DNA of 64,000 bases from DATHBD01 sp035296325 (GTDB taxonomy: Bacteria; Actinomycetota; Actinomycetes; Mycobacteriales; Micromonosporaceae). The stretch spans positions 93,576 through 157,575 of the forward strand of contig DATHBD010000016.1 in NCBI GenBank assembly GCA_035296325.1. Reading direction: 5' to 3'. The notes under the pieces are model-generated. The model saw only the letters and a program-made list of their open reading frames with translations, was not told where the DNA came from and did not search any database. Positions 53,407 through 63,126 of this stretch are shown here, one piece after another. Position numbers and translations under genes: made by a program. Position 1 is the stretch's first letter; each line of letters starts with the position of its first letter.

Positions 53407-56400
53407 ATGACGACACTGACGGCGGTCTCCCGCCAACTGAACATCGGCGGCATGACGTGCGCCTCCTGCGTGGGCCGGGTGGAGAAGGCGCTGATCCGCC
53501 TGGACGGCGTCGAGGCGGCGTCGGTGAACCTGGCCACCGAGGTCGCCACGGTGACCTACGACCCGGTCCGCGTGGGCCCGGATGACCTGGCCACCGCCGT
53601 GCGGGCGGCAGGCTACACCGCAGCCCTGCCGGCTCCACCAACGGCACCGCTGAAGCCGGGCGCCGCGCCGACCCAGCAGCCTTCATCGGGCCCCGGCCAC
53701 CGGGAGCTTGTTGCGCTGCGCCGCCGCTGGCAGATCACGCTGCCGGTGGGGCTGGCCATGATGGTGCTGATGTATGTGCCGCTGTCGATCGATGCGATGG
53801 ACTGGCTGATGCCGCTGCTCCTGGTGGTGGCGACGCTTGTGCAGTTCTGGGCCGGTGGGCCGCTCTACGCAGCCGCGTGGGCGGCGGCGCGGCACCGAGC
53901 GGTCAACATGAACACCCTCGTGGTCCTCGGCACCACCGTGGCGTACGGCTACAGCGCGTTCGTCACGTTGTGGCCGGCCGCTGCCGAACGGGCCGGCCTG
54001 CCGCTGCACGTCTACTTTGAAATCTCCGTCGTGGTGATCGCGCTGGTGCTGATGGGCCGCTGGATGGAGGCGCGCGCCAAGCGCCGCGTCGGCACCGCCA
54101 TCCGCGCGTTGCTAAACCTGCAGCCGCCAACCGCCCGCGTGGTGCGCGACGGTGGCGACGTCGAGGTGCCCCTCGCCGAGGTGGTCGTCGGCGACCGACT
54201 GCGCGTCCGCCCAGGCGAGAAGGTCCCGGTGGACGGTGTGGTCGTCGAGGGCGCGTCCGCGGTCGACGAGAGCATGGTGACCGGGGAGAGCCTGCCCGTC
54301 GAGAAGACGGCCGGTGATCGGCTGATCGGCGCCACCATGAACGGCACCGGTTCGCTGGTCGTACGGGCCACCGCCGTCGGCGCGGACACCACCCTGGCGC
54401 ACATCGTGCAGCTCGTCGAGCAGGCGCAGGGGTCGAAAGCGCCGATGCAGCGGCTCGCTGATCAGGTGTCGGCATGGTTTGTCCCCGCGGTCATCGCCGT
54501 GGCGGTGCTGACCTTCGCGGGTTGGGCGATGTGGGGCCCGTCCCAGTCCGCCTGGACGCTCGGGCTCGGCACCGCCATCGCCGTGCTCATCGTGGCCTGC
54601 CCGTGCGCCCTCGGCCTGGCCACCCCGACAGCGATCATGGCAGGCACCGGCAAAGCCGCCGAGTTGGGTATCCTGATCTCCGGCGGCGAGGCGCTCGAAC
54701 AGGCCCGCCGGCTCACCACCGTCGTGCTGGACAAGACCGGAACCCTCACCTCCGGAAGGCCGGCGGTCACCCGGATCGTCCCCGCCGGCGGCACCGACCC
54801 CCACGAGCTGCTCCGGCTGGCCGCCGCCGCGGAGACCGGCTCCGAGCACCCCCTCGGCGAGGCCATCCTTGTTCAGGCACGCGAGCGCGGCCTGGCGGTA
54901 CCGGCGGCGCAGTCGTTCACCGCCCTGCCCGGCCACGGTGTCCGGGCTCAGGTCGACGGGCGCGCCGTGCTCATCGGCAACGCCGCGCTGATGAGCGGTG
55001 AAAGCGTGGCGATCGACGCCCTCGGCGGGCAGGCTGAGCGCATCGCCGCGGACGGCGCCACGCCCATGTACGTCGCCGTCGACGGCCAGCTGGCCGGTCT
55101 GATCGCCGTCGCCGACACCGTCCGTCCGGAGTCCCGAGACGCCGTCGCGCAGCTGCGCGACGCCGGTCTGCAGGTGTGGATGCTCACCGGCGACAACCGC
55201 CTCACCGCTGAGGCCGTCGCCCGGCAGGTCGGCATCGACCGCGTCATCGCCGACGTCCGCCCGCAGGACAAGGCCGAACACGTCGCCGCCTTGCAGCGCG
55301 GCGGTGCGGTGGTCGCCATGGTGGGCGACGGGATCAACGACGCACCCGCCCTCGCTCAGGCCGACCTGGGCATCGCCATCGGCACCGGCACCGACGTGGC
55401 GATCGCCGCCAGCGACATCACGCTCGTCGGCGGGAACCTGACGAAGATCGTGACCGCCATCGCGCTGTCCCGGCGCACCGTCACCACCATCAAGCAGGGT
55501 CTGGTCTGGGCGTTCGCGTACAACGTGCTGCTCATCCCGGTTGCCGCCGGTCTGCTGTACCCGTTCACCGGCACCCTGCTCGACCCGTCACTGGCGGCCG
55601 CCGCCATGGCGATGAGTTCCGTCAGCGTCATCACCAACGCCGCCCGGCTGCGCCGATTCGGCGCCGGCCACCACCCGGCACGCCCGCGGCTGCGGACCAG
55701 GCTGGCCGACTACGGCTACCTGCTGGGCGTCGCCGTCCTCGCCGTGGGTGTGGGCGCCGGGTTGACCGCGCTCAGCCGCACCGGCACGGCCCAGCGCGGC
55801 ATGAACGGTGTGCTGGCGTGGGTGCAGAACACCGGCATGCCCATGCGCCCGGCGATGAGCACGATGATGACCACCGACGCGCCGGCCCGCCACGCCGCCG
55901 ACGACGGCGTCACCGTCGCCGTCGACATCCCGGCCGGTACCGTCGCCGCCCGTCCGACCACGGCGAAGATCCGGATCACGGACACCGCCTCCGGACGTCC
56001 CGTCAACGACATCGGACGCAGCCACGAAGCATGGATGCACTTCATCGTCACCCGTGACGACACGGCAACGTTCGCGCACATTCACCCTCAGCCCACCGGC
56101 GAACCCGGCGTGTTCGCCACCGACGTCACGTTCCCGACCGCTGGCCGGTACGTCATCCACACGGAGTTCCGCCGGCAGGGAACAATGAACGACCTGGTCG
56201 AACGGCATGAGGTCGCAGTGGACGGCCCGACGCCGGAAGCCGCCGGAGGTCCCGTGCCGTCACCGCGGACGCAGGTCGTCGACGGCATCCGGGTCACCCT
56301 GGACGGCGAGGCGACCGTCGGGGAGAACCGCTTCACCTACCGCTTCGCCGACGCGGCCACCGGGGCGCCGATCGTCGCACTGCGTCCCTACCTCGCCGCG

Positions 56401-56634
56401 GCCGGGCACGTGGTGGTCATGCCGGTCGATGGCAGCGGCTTCGCCCACGAACACGCCGAGGCACAGGATCGCCGCGGCAACCCGGTGTTCGCGCTGCCCA
56501 GTCAGCGGTTCGGTCCCGAACTCCAGGTGCACACCGACCTGCCGGAAGCCGGTTTCTACCGGATCTGGGGTCAGTTCCGCGACGCCACCGGACACGTCAT
56601 GACGACCACCTTCACCGTCCACGCACCGCGATGA
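53407..56634 (+). CDS. copA: Copper-type P1B ATPase with an extracytoplasmic C-terminal extension
   Basis: The 1075-aa protein starts with an HMA domain (GMTCASC, C18/C21) and continues as a full P1B-1 ATPase: the transport motif CPC at 398-400, phosphorylation site DKTGT at 442, SEHP at 481 and GDGIND at 640. It should export Cu(I). The ATPase ends near residue 755, where most homologues stop. Here follow an extra transmembrane helix (YLLGVAVLAVGVGAGLTAL), a Met-rich stretch (MPMRPAMSTMM, 811) and about 250 residues with two beta domains containing WMHFIV, FAHIHPQ, FAHEHAEA and FYRIWGQF. With the added helix this part would lie outside, able to accept the exported metal. Confidence 0.93.
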   Translation: MTTLTAVSRQLNIGGMTCASCVGRVEKALIRLDGVEAASVNLATEVATVTYDPVRVGPDDLATAVRAAGYTAALPAPPTAPLKPGAAPTQQPSSGPGHRELVALRRRWQITLPVGLAMMVLMYVPLSIDAMDWLMPLLLVVATLVQFWAGGPLYAAAWAAARHRAVNMNTLVVLGTTVAYGYSAFVTLWPAAAERAGLPLHVYFEISVVVIALVLMGRWMEARAKRRVGTAIRALLNLQPPTARVVRDGGDVEVPLAEVVVGDRLRVRPGEKVPVDGVVVEGASAVDESMVTGESLPVEKTAGDRLIGATMNGTGSLVVRATAVGADTTLAHIVQLVEQAQGSKAPMQRLADQVSAWFVPAVIAVAVLTFAGWAMWGPSQSAWTLGLGTAIAVLIVACPCALGLATPTAIMAGTGKAAELGILISGGEALEQARRLTTVVLDKTGTLTSGRPAVTRIVPAGGTDPHELLRLAAAAETGSEHPLGEAILVQARERGLAVPAAQSFTALPGHGVRAQVDGRAVLIGNAALMSGESVAIDALGGQAERIAADGATPMYVAVDGQLAGLIAVADTVRPESRDAVAQLRDAGLQVWMLTGDNRLTAEAVARQVGIDRVIADVRPQDKAEHVAALQRGGAVVAMVGDGINDAPALAQADLGIAIGTGTDVAIAASDITLVGGNLTKIVTAIALSRRTVTTIKQGLVWAFAYNVLLIPVAAGLLYPFTGTLLDPSLAAAAMAMSSVSVITNAARLRRFGAGHHPARPRLRTRLADYGYLLGVAVLAVGVGAGLTALSRTGTAQRGMNGVLAWVQNTGMPMRPAMSTMMTTDAPARHAADDGVTVAVDIPAGTVAARPTTAKIRITDTASGRPVNDIGRSHEAWMHFIVTRDDTATFAHIHPQPTGEPGVFATDVTFPTAGRYVIHTEFRRQGTMNDLVERHEVAVDGPTPEAAGGPVPSPRTQVVDGIRVTLDGEATVGENRFTYRFADAATGAPIVALRPYLAAAGHVVVMPVDGSGFAHEHAEAQDRRGNPVFALPSQRFGPELQVHTDLPEAGFYRIWGQFRDATGHVMTTTFTVHAPR

Positions 56635-56886
56635 CCAGGTCAACCATCCGGCGAAGCATCCGCAGCCGTGAGCGGCAGCGGCAGCCACGTCCTCGCTGAC
56701 GCCGACGGGTACCTGTCGCAGTGGCGGCCGGTACCCGTCAATCCGCGCAGTGGATACGTCCGGTCGACGACCGGTGTCAGCTCGCGATGTGGATGGGTCG
56801 TTGGTTCGCGACTGCGGCAGTCTGGATGGTCACGGTAGGGCGTGCCTGACGAACAATGACCAGTAAGCGCTCGCAGGCTCTCGACG

Positions 56887-57348
56887 CTAGCGGACGGTGG
56901 TTGCGGTAAGGCGTCGTTGCGCCCGGAGCAACAGCCCGAACGCGACGAGCATGACCGAGGCCCAGATCGTCATGATCCAGCCGAACATCAGGAGCCCGAG
57001 GTGCATGCCGATCGCGCCGACGAGGCCGACCTCCGTTCGCCGTCCACCGCTGAGGATCAGGACACCGATCGTGATCTCGCAGGCGATCAGCAAGCCGATG
57101 AAGACGGCTTGCCGGGGTGCGACCACGGAATGCCAGGTGTCCCGCACGAACGTCAGATGGGCTGCATCGGCGAACGTGCCGTAGTCGGCGCCGGTGAGCA
57201 GGTAGACCACGTTCACCAAAGCTCCGGCGCCGATGAACAGGGCGCCCAATGCGGTCCGACCGACGTACAGCGCTCGATTGCTTGCTCCGGCCCGGCAGGC
57301 TGCGGCCAACGCGACAGCACCGAGCACCAACCACGCGATCTTTTCCAT
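56887..57348 (-). CDS. DoxX-like small membrane protein
   Basis: The 153-aa product has four hydrophobic segments and GRTALGALFIGAGALVNVVY near the N-terminus, loosely like DoxX. A GAGGGG site precedes the ATG. Its neighbours are CopA (convergent) and the broken hydrolase gene on the same strand. I cannot assign a function. Confidence 0.7.
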   Translation of the reverse strand: MEKIAWLVLGAVALAAACRAGASNRALYVGRTALGALFIGAGALVNVVYLLTGADYGTFADAAHLTFVRDTWHSVVAPRQAVFIGLLIACEITIGVLILSGGRRTEVGLVGAIGMHLGLLMFGWIMTIWASVMLVAFGLLLRAQRRLTATTVR

Positions 57349-57556
57349 GATCGGCCCCTCTTCGTGTTCCCCGATCCAGCGTCGCCCCGGGGCTCGGACG
57401 GCTGTAGTGCCGATAGTCCTGGCGCACTGCGCATGCGGGCGTCAGGATCCATGCAGATGCAGTGGTGTCTGGACAAGACACAGCTGTCACAAATTGAGCG
57501 GTCGTGGCTGAAGCCCCGGCGAAATCAGCGAGCTCCTTCACCAACCCAGCTCCCGC

Positions 57557-59160
57557 CTACTGGGTCAACCTCAGGACTGTTCCGGTCATCAGTTCAGTGA
57601 ACTCCTGTGGGCGCTCCCAGAGCGGCCGGTGTCCGGCGTTGTCGATGACGACCAGTTCCTTGTGGGGCGCCTGGAGCAGGTCGAACCACTGCTGTGCCGG
57701 TCCGGCGCGACCGGGTGTCTCGTGTCGGCCCTGGGCCAGGTAGACCGGGACGTCCACGCGGGTTGCCTGGACGCGCAGGTCGACGTTCTGGATCTGCGGG
57801 TAGAGGACCGCGAACGTGTCGAGGAACCCCGCGAGGACGTGCACGGTGTCCAGGAGGCTGTACTCCTCGACGAAGATGTTCTCCGTCATGCCTCCCGACC
57901 CCTCGGAGTTGCCGGTGTGGTCGTAGGGGTAGACCTCGTACTCATGCGACAGCGTCGGTTCGTAGTCACGCACCCGGGTGTACGGAGGTGGGCCGATCCG
58001 GGTCAGGGTGTCGACCAAGTTGGTGTTGCCGTTGTCGCGGGCCCACGCGAGGGTGTCGCGGTAGTACACCTGGTCGGTGGCCTGCGGGCTGACCATCTGC
58101 CCGGCCCCGACGAAGGCGCGGTACAGCTGCGGCCGGCGTTGTACGGCCAGCACGCCGAGGATCGTTCCCCACAACTGACCGACCAGGTACACCCGGTCTT
58201 GCCCGAAGCGTTCCCTGAGGTACTCGGTGACGTCCACGACGTCGTCGACGGCTCCGTCGAGGGTGAGGGTCGACGTGGGATCCAGCTGGCCGTAGGCCTT
58301 CCCGGTTCCGCGCTGGTCGAAGGTCGCGACGACGAAGTCGTCCTCGAGCGCCTGGCTGTGGTTGCGCATGGCGCCGAACTCGCTGCCGCCGGGTCCGCCG
58401 GCGAGGAACAGCAGCACCGGGTTCCTCGTGCTGCGTCCGCGGATCATCAGCGCCAACTCGTGGCCGTTGATCTGGAGGGACGTCAGCTCGGCGACGCTTC
58501 CGGCGACCGCTCGGCCGCCGGCGTCGATGATGGGTTCGGTGTAGCCCGGGCGGCTGACGAACACGGCCACGGCAACGAGCACGAAACCAGTGAGGACTGC
58601 GACGCTGCGGCGCAACGCGGTGGCGAGCTGTGTTCCCACGCCAACCTTTCGCGGCGACCCCACAAGCCCGCGACGTGCGATCGCGGCGCCCACTGCGGCG
58701 CCGAGCACCATCGGCAGTAGGGCGAGCACCCCGTGGACGCCACGCCCCACCACCATCACCATGATCGCGTAGGTGCTGTCCAGGCGGATTGCGTCCACGG
58801 TGGGGCCGGAGAAGTCCCACCGCGTCAGCTCGAACACCACGACGTAAGCCACCGGCGCAATCAGCATGGCCCAGCGCGAACGCAGCGCCAGTCCGGCAAC
58901 GGCACCGACAGCCAACGACAGTGCCATCGCGGCCAGCGCCGCCGCGGTGGTGAGCGGGCCGCGAGGCGTCCACCACCCCGCGAGCACGCCGTACGAGCCG
59001 GCGGCCGCCAGAGCTCTCCCCCAGCGGAGACGACGGTCCTGCCAGCAGACAGTGTGGGCCTGCCGGTACCGCGAATCCCCGCCGCTGTCCTGACCCCCGC
59101 CCTGTCCGGTATCGACTGGTCAGCGTCTGCGACGAGCTCCGGGTTCGCTCTCCGTGCCAT
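57557..59160 (-). pseudogene. Alpha/beta hydrolase with membrane N-terminus; nucleophile lost and frame broken
   Basis: The long frame (GTG 58987 to 57557, 476 aa) has several membrane helices and then a proline-iminopeptidase-like hydrolase with LLFLAGGPGGSEFG, FDQRGTGKA, and a base in DNAGHRPLW. The nucleophile elbow reads GQLWGT where G-x-S-W-G-T is expected; codon 58173-58175 is TTG, one transition from Ser TCG. A better start exists at ATG 59158-59160 behind GGAG (MARRANPELVADADQ), but its frame is shifted at a run of five C at 59018-59022. Both defects suggest decay. It may still make a membrane pseudoenzyme. Confidence 0.65.
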
Positions 59161-59469
59161 GATGCACACTCCTGATGGTGGTTCTCCTCCACTCTGGCCC
59201 GGCCGAACACCCGCCGTTAGAGGCCTTTGGCATGGTCCCGGGTGTGGCACATCGAACGACGCCTCAGGGCCTTTCGCCCCTGGCAAGGTCACTCAGCGAC
59301 ACCCACCGATGCACCGACCAGGGGCGCAGTGAGCGGCGGCTGGCCGAGCCCTTCGACGGCACCTGCCGGATCCGACGGGCACCCGGCTCCGGCACGCTGG
59401 TCAGCTGGACCGTCCCGCTGGTCGGCTGAGCTGTCGACTGGGCAGCGGTCGACCGTCACGCCACGCGGG

Positions 59470-60111
59470 TCAGTGGCTGTGATCGCCGAGCAGTCGGGTG
59501 GCCAGCACCGCCGCCTGGGTACGGCGCTCCAGACCGAGCTTGGCGAGCAGGCTGGACACGTAGTTCTTCACGGTCTTCTCGGCCAGGAACATCTTGCCGG
59601 CGATCTCCCGATTGGTCAGCCCTTCGGCGACGTACTCCAGGATCCGCCGCTCCTGCTCGGTCAGCGACTTGAGCTCGCTGGGCTGTTCCACGCCGTGCCG
59701 GATCCGTTCCAGGACCCGTTGGGTGACCGCGGGGTCGAGCAGCGACTGCCCGGCGGCCACCCGGCGGACCGCATCGATCAGATCGGTGCCGCGGATCTGC
59801 TTGAGCACGTAACCGGACGCACCGGCCATGATCGCGGCAAAGAGCGCCTCGTCGTCCTCGTACGACGTCAGGATCAGGCCCTTGATCGTCGAGTCCACCG
59901 CGCGCACGTCGCGGCACACGTCGATACCGTTGCCGTCGGGCAGCCGCGCATCGAGGATCGCCACGTCGGGGCGCAGCGCCGGGATCCGGCGGGTGGCCTC
60001 CTGCGCCGACCCTGACTCGCCGATCACCTCGATGTCGCCGGAGCTGTGCAGCAGGTCGGCGAGGCCCCGGCGGACCACCTCATGGTCATCGAGCAGAAAG
60101 ACACGGATCAC
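59470..60111 (-). CDS. devR: DevR/DosR-family response regulator
   Basis: The 213-aa NarL-type regulator has a receiver domain with phospho-acceptor D54, acidic pair D8-D9 and K104, and a LuxR helix-turn-helix with LTNREIAGKMFLAEKTVKNYVSSLLAKL. K179, K182 and N183 fall at the same numbers as DNA contacts of M. tuberculosis DosR. I start at GTG 60109-60111 behind GGGGG; the longer frame to 60537 crosses the divergent promoter. A perfect DosR-type box lies 36 bp upstream. No cognate sensor kinase is in the window. It should activate dormancy/hypoxia genes such as the divergent nitroreductase. Confidence 0.92.
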   Translation of the reverse strand: MIRVFLLDDHEVVRRGLADLLHSSGDIEVIGESGSAQEATRRIPALRPDVAILDARLPDGNGIDVCRDVRAVDSTIKGLILTSYEDDEALFAAIMAGASGYVLKQIRGTDLIDAVRRVAAGQSLLDPAVTQRVLERIRHGVEQPSELKSLTEQERRILEYVAEGLTNREIAGKMFLAEKTVKNYVSSLLAKLGLERRTQAAVLATRLLGDHSH

Positions 60112-60146
60112 TCCCCCTTTGTACCGGTCACCATCCGTGGCGTACA

Positions 60147-60160
60147 GGGACCAAGGTCCC
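60147..60160. promoter_or_regulatory. DosR/DevR box
   Basis: GGGACCAAGGTCCC fits the core GGGAC-N4-GTCCC and is a near-complete palindrome. It lies in the divergent region between devR and the Acg-like gene, so DevR probably activates one or both. Confidence 0.8.
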
Positions 60161-60328
60161 GTACCCGGTGCGACGGTCGCACGCGGCTGATCACCGTTGC
60201 CCCCACCCGCACCACCCCGGCAGATGGCCCTGCGGGCCGGGCCCTGCGGCCCTGCCAGCGACCCGGTCCCGGCAGGCACGCTGGGTACAACGCCGAACTG
60301 CGGCCACCGAAATGACGGGGGGATGGGC

Positions 60329-61297
60329 ATGACCACGATCAGCACAGCGCCCGGCGTGGACGTGACGGCCGCGGTGCGGGCCGCGGTCCGTGCACCGTCG
60401 GCGCTGAACACCCAACCTTGGCGGTTCCGCCACACCGGCGGCGTTCTCGAGGTGCGGGCCGACCCGCAGCGCACCCTGCTCGTGGCCGACCGGACCGGCT
60501 GGGGCACCCGGATCGCCTGCGGCGCGGCGGTGTTCAACCTGCGGCTTGCCTACGCCGTCCAGGGAACACCCGCCGAGGTCAAGCTGCGCCCCGACCCGAC
60601 GGATCCACACCTCATGGCGCGGCTGTGGGCCGGGTCCACGCGCCTGGCCACCCCAGCGGAACGGCAACTGTTCGCCGCCGTCGACCGCCGGCACAGCAAC
60701 CGGACCCCGTTCCACCCGGCCCCGGTGCCCGCCGACATCAGAGCCCGGCTGATGGAGGCCGCCCGCGCCGAAGGCGCCTGGCTCGAGCTTCTGATCGGCG
60801 CCGGAGGAGTCGCCGCCGTCGCGGAACTGGCCTGGGCCGCCAGCCGGGTCCTGCACCGCGACCCCGACTACCGCGCCGAAATGGCCTCCTGGGTACGCGA
60901 CGAATCCGCCCCCGACGGCGTTCCGGCGCCGGCCGCGAGTAGCCGACCCGAGCCCTACGATGTACTGCCCCAGCGTCCATGCGTCGACCGCCCTCGTTCA
61001 CCCGGCCGTGACTTCGAGGACGAACCGCTGGTCGCGGTGCTCGGCGTCACCGGCAACACCGCCGGCGACCAGCTCACCGCCGGCCAGGCACTGCAACGGG
61101 TCCTGCTCACCGCCACCGACGCCGGACTCGCCGCCTCCCTGATCTCCCAACCCATCGAGGTGCCCGCCGCCCGCGAACAACTCCGCCGGGCACTGGGCCG
61201 CTCCGGCACACCCCAGATGGTCTTGCGGCTCGGCTACGGCCAACCCGGCCGCCCCAGTCCACGCCGGCCCGTCGCCGACGTGCTCGATCTGTGCTGA
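60329..61297 (+). CDS. Acg-family nitroreductase-like FMN protein
   Basis: The 322-aa protein matches the Acg/Rv3131 family, nitroreductase folds co-regulated with DosR in mycobacteria: APSALNTQPWRF, FAAVDRRHSNRTPF, and LVAVLGVTGNTAGDQLTAGQALQRVLLTATDAGLAASLISQPIEV. The ATG at 60329 has a GGGGGG site; another lies two codons earlier. Some family members may sequester FMN instead of catalysing a reaction, so no substrate is assigned. It faces devR across the DosR box. Confidence 0.9.
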   Translation: MTTISTAPGVDVTAAVRAAVRAPSALNTQPWRFRHTGGVLEVRADPQRTLLVADRTGWGTRIACGAAVFNLRLAYAVQGTPAEVKLRPDPTDPHLMARLWAGSTRLATPAERQLFAAVDRRHSNRTPFHPAPVPADIRARLMEAARAEGAWLELLIGAGGVAAVAELAWAASRVLHRDPDYRAEMASWVRDESAPDGVPAPAASSRPEPYDVLPQRPCVDRPRSPGRDFEDEPLVAVLGVTGNTAGDQLTAGQALQRVLLTATDAGLAASLISQPIEVPAAREQLRRALGRSGTPQMVLRLGYGQPGRPSPRRPVADVLDLC

Positions 61298-61348
61298 TCG
61301 ATGACCGTCGCCACACCGCCTACCTTCCCGACCATGCCGCGTACAGAG

Positions 61349-61362
61349 GGGCCGAAGGTCCC
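61349..61362. promoter_or_regulatory. Probable DosR/DevR box, one mismatch
   Basis: GGGCCGAAGGTCCC differs from GGGAC-N4-GTCCC at one position. It lies 89 bp before the DoxX-like gene, suggesting that this gene is in the same regulon. Confidence 0.5.
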
Positions 61363-61450
61363 GGCAGGTCCGGTACGGCGGCCCTGACCGACGCCCCCGC
61401 CGCGGGCTGGAATAGAGGTGACAACGAAGACAAGAGAGGACGTGGACGTC

Positions 61451-62020
61451 ATGGCCGCCATCGCCGAACGCCACACCATCGCCCGGGTCACCGCTGCCGC
61501 GGTCGCCACCACCACCCCCACTGAGACCGCGGCGGCCAAGGCCACCCGCTACACCCTCGCCGGGCTGCGGCTCGCGCTGGGCTGGACGTTCCTCTGGGCG
61601 TTCGTCGACAAGGTCTTCGGTTTCGGCTTTGCCACTCCGGAGAAGAACGCCTGGATCAACGGCGGCAGCCCCACCAAGGGCTTCCTCGCCAACGCCGCCA
61701 CCGGCCCGTTCGAAGGCCTCTACCAGAGCATCGCCGGCGCCGCCTGGGCCGACTGGCTGTTCATGATCGGCCTCGCCGCCATCGGGACCGCCCTGATCCT
61801 CGGCATCGGCCTACGCGTCGCCGCCGTCGCCGGTGGGCTGCTCCTGGCCATGATGTGGACCGCCGTCCTCCCCCCGGAGAACAACCCCTTCATGGACGAC
61901 CACCTCATCAACGCCGCCGTCCTGGCCGTGCTCGCCCTCACCGCCGCCGGCAACACCCTCGGCCTCGGCAAGACCTGGGCCCGACAGCCCATCGTCCGAC
62001 AGCACACCTGGCTCAAGTGA
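61451..62020 (+). CDS. DoxX-family membrane protein
   Basis: The 189-aa product has four hydrophobic segments with RLALGWTFLWAFVDKVFGFGF and MMWTAVLPPENNPFMDDHLINAAVLAVLAL, as in DoxX/DoxD-like proteins. DoxX relatives act with thiosulfate or thiol redox systems, but this branch is not characterised. I prefer ATG 61451; GTG 61418 is in frame. A strong terminator follows. Confidence 0.82.
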   Translation: MAAIAERHTIARVTAAAVATTTPTETAAAKATRYTLAGLRLALGWTFLWAFVDKVFGFGFATPEKNAWINGGSPTKGFLANAATGPFEGLYQSIAGAAWADWLFMIGLAAIGTALILGIGLRVAAVAGGLLLAMMWTAVLPPENNPFMDDHLINAAVLAVLALTAAGNTLGLGKTWARQPIVRQHTWLK

Positions 62021-62035
62021 TCAACCCGGTCGACC

Positions 62036-62066
62036 GAGGGGCGACACCACTGTGGTGTCGCCCCTC
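62036..62066 (+). terminator. Rho-independent-like terminator
   Basis: GAGGGGCGACACCAC and its exact complement surround a single T, giving a 15-bp stem (with the innermost pairs opening as loop). It starts 15 bp after the DoxX-like stop. No U tract follows, as is usual in high-GC actinobacteria. Confidence 0.8.
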
Positions 62067-62245
62067 AGCCCGTCATCCGGGGGCACGGCGCAGCGGCCCG
62101 CCGCAGCGGCAAACCCCCCGCTGTGCGACATGTGGAGAGTGGACGGCGAGCCGGTACGCCAATCTGCAGTACCCCGACCATCAGCCAGCGGGCCGCTTTG
62201 CGCGTTCTGCGGCGGAGCAGCCTGCATTCGTCGAGGAGGAACCCA

Positions 62246-62987
62246 GTGGACGCCTGGTGGCGGGCGAACAACTATCTGACCATCGGGCAGATCTACCTGC
62301 AGGGCAACCCGTTGCTGCGCGAGCCGCTGACCTCGGAGCACATCAAGCCGCGGCTGCTCGGCCACTGGGGCACCAGCCCAGGGCTGTCGTTGATCTACGC
62401 GCACGTCTCCCGGTTGATCCGGCAGACCGGGCAGCAGGCCATCTACCGGGCCGGTCCCGGGCACGGCGGCCCGGCGCTGGTCGCAGCCGGCTACCTGGAA
62501 GGCACCTACAGCGAGATCTATCCGCAGGTGTCGCAGGATGAGGCCGGGATGTTGCGGCTGTTCCGGCAGTTCTCCTCGCCCGGCGGCATTCCCAGTCACG
62601 TGTCGGTGACCACCCCCGGCTCGAACCCAGTTCACCGAGCTGTTCACCAATACGGTCGACGTGGTCTTCGCCTTCCACGGCTACCCCGGCGCCATCCACC
62701 AGCTGGTGCACGGCCGGCCGGACGTCGACCGCTTCCGGGTCCGCGGCTTCATCGAAGAAGGCACCACCACCACGCCGTTCGACATGACCGTACGGAACCG
62801 GGCGTCGCGCTATCACCTGGTGATGGACGCCATCAACAACGCCAAACGTCTGCCCCGTGGCGCCCACGACCTCAAGACCTGGTGCGAGCGGAAGCTCGCC
62901 GAGCACGAGAGGTTCGTCGGGGCGCACCTCGAGGACATGCCTGAGGTCCGCGACTGGTCACTCGGCGACTGGGCGCAGCAGGGCTGA
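62246..62987 (+). pseudogene. Phosphoketolase with large internal deletion
   Basis: The GTG at 62246 (GAGGAG upstream) opens the typical N-terminus of xylulose-5-P/fructose-6-P phosphoketolase: WWRANNYLTIGQIYLQGNPLL, LGHWGTSPGLSLIYAH, GPGHGGPALVAAGYLEG and SSPGGIPSHVSVTTPGS. At about 62626-62636 it jumps, out of frame, to the C-terminal part: VVFAFHGYPGAIHQLVHGRP, GFIEEGTTTTPFDMTVRNRASRYHLVMDAINN. Family members have about 790 residues; some 540 are missing, including the thiamine-diphosphate site. The remaining ends are well conserved, so the deletion looks recent. Confidence 0.92.
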
Positions 62988-63026
62988 GCACGGCGTGACA
63001 ATTCAAGGTCAGACGTGAGAACGCCC

Positions 63027-63061
63027 GATAGGGACGACACCGGTCCGGTGCCGTCCATATC
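63027..63061. terminator. Bidirectional hairpin between convergent genes
   Basis: GATAGGGACGACACC pairs with GGTGCCGTCCATATC at 13 of 15 positions around a short loop. It lies between the phosphoketolase remnant and the convergent SRPBCC-like gene and could end both transcripts. Confidence 0.6.
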
Positions 63062-63126
63062 GGTCCGCGAGCGCCGCACGGCCGGCACGCCACCCATTGA
63101 CGGGCGGGTCGCATCCCGGCCACCCG

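Noticed and set aside
57465..57481. GTGTCT-N5-AGACAC inverted repeat as an operator
   Set aside because: Six-base arms in a region with no adjacent regulator; not enough to name a site.
59267..59280. GGGCCTTTCGCCCC as a further DosR box before the broken hydrolase
   Set aside because: It differs from GGGAC-N4-GTCCC at two positions, and such GC palindromes are frequent by chance in this DNA.
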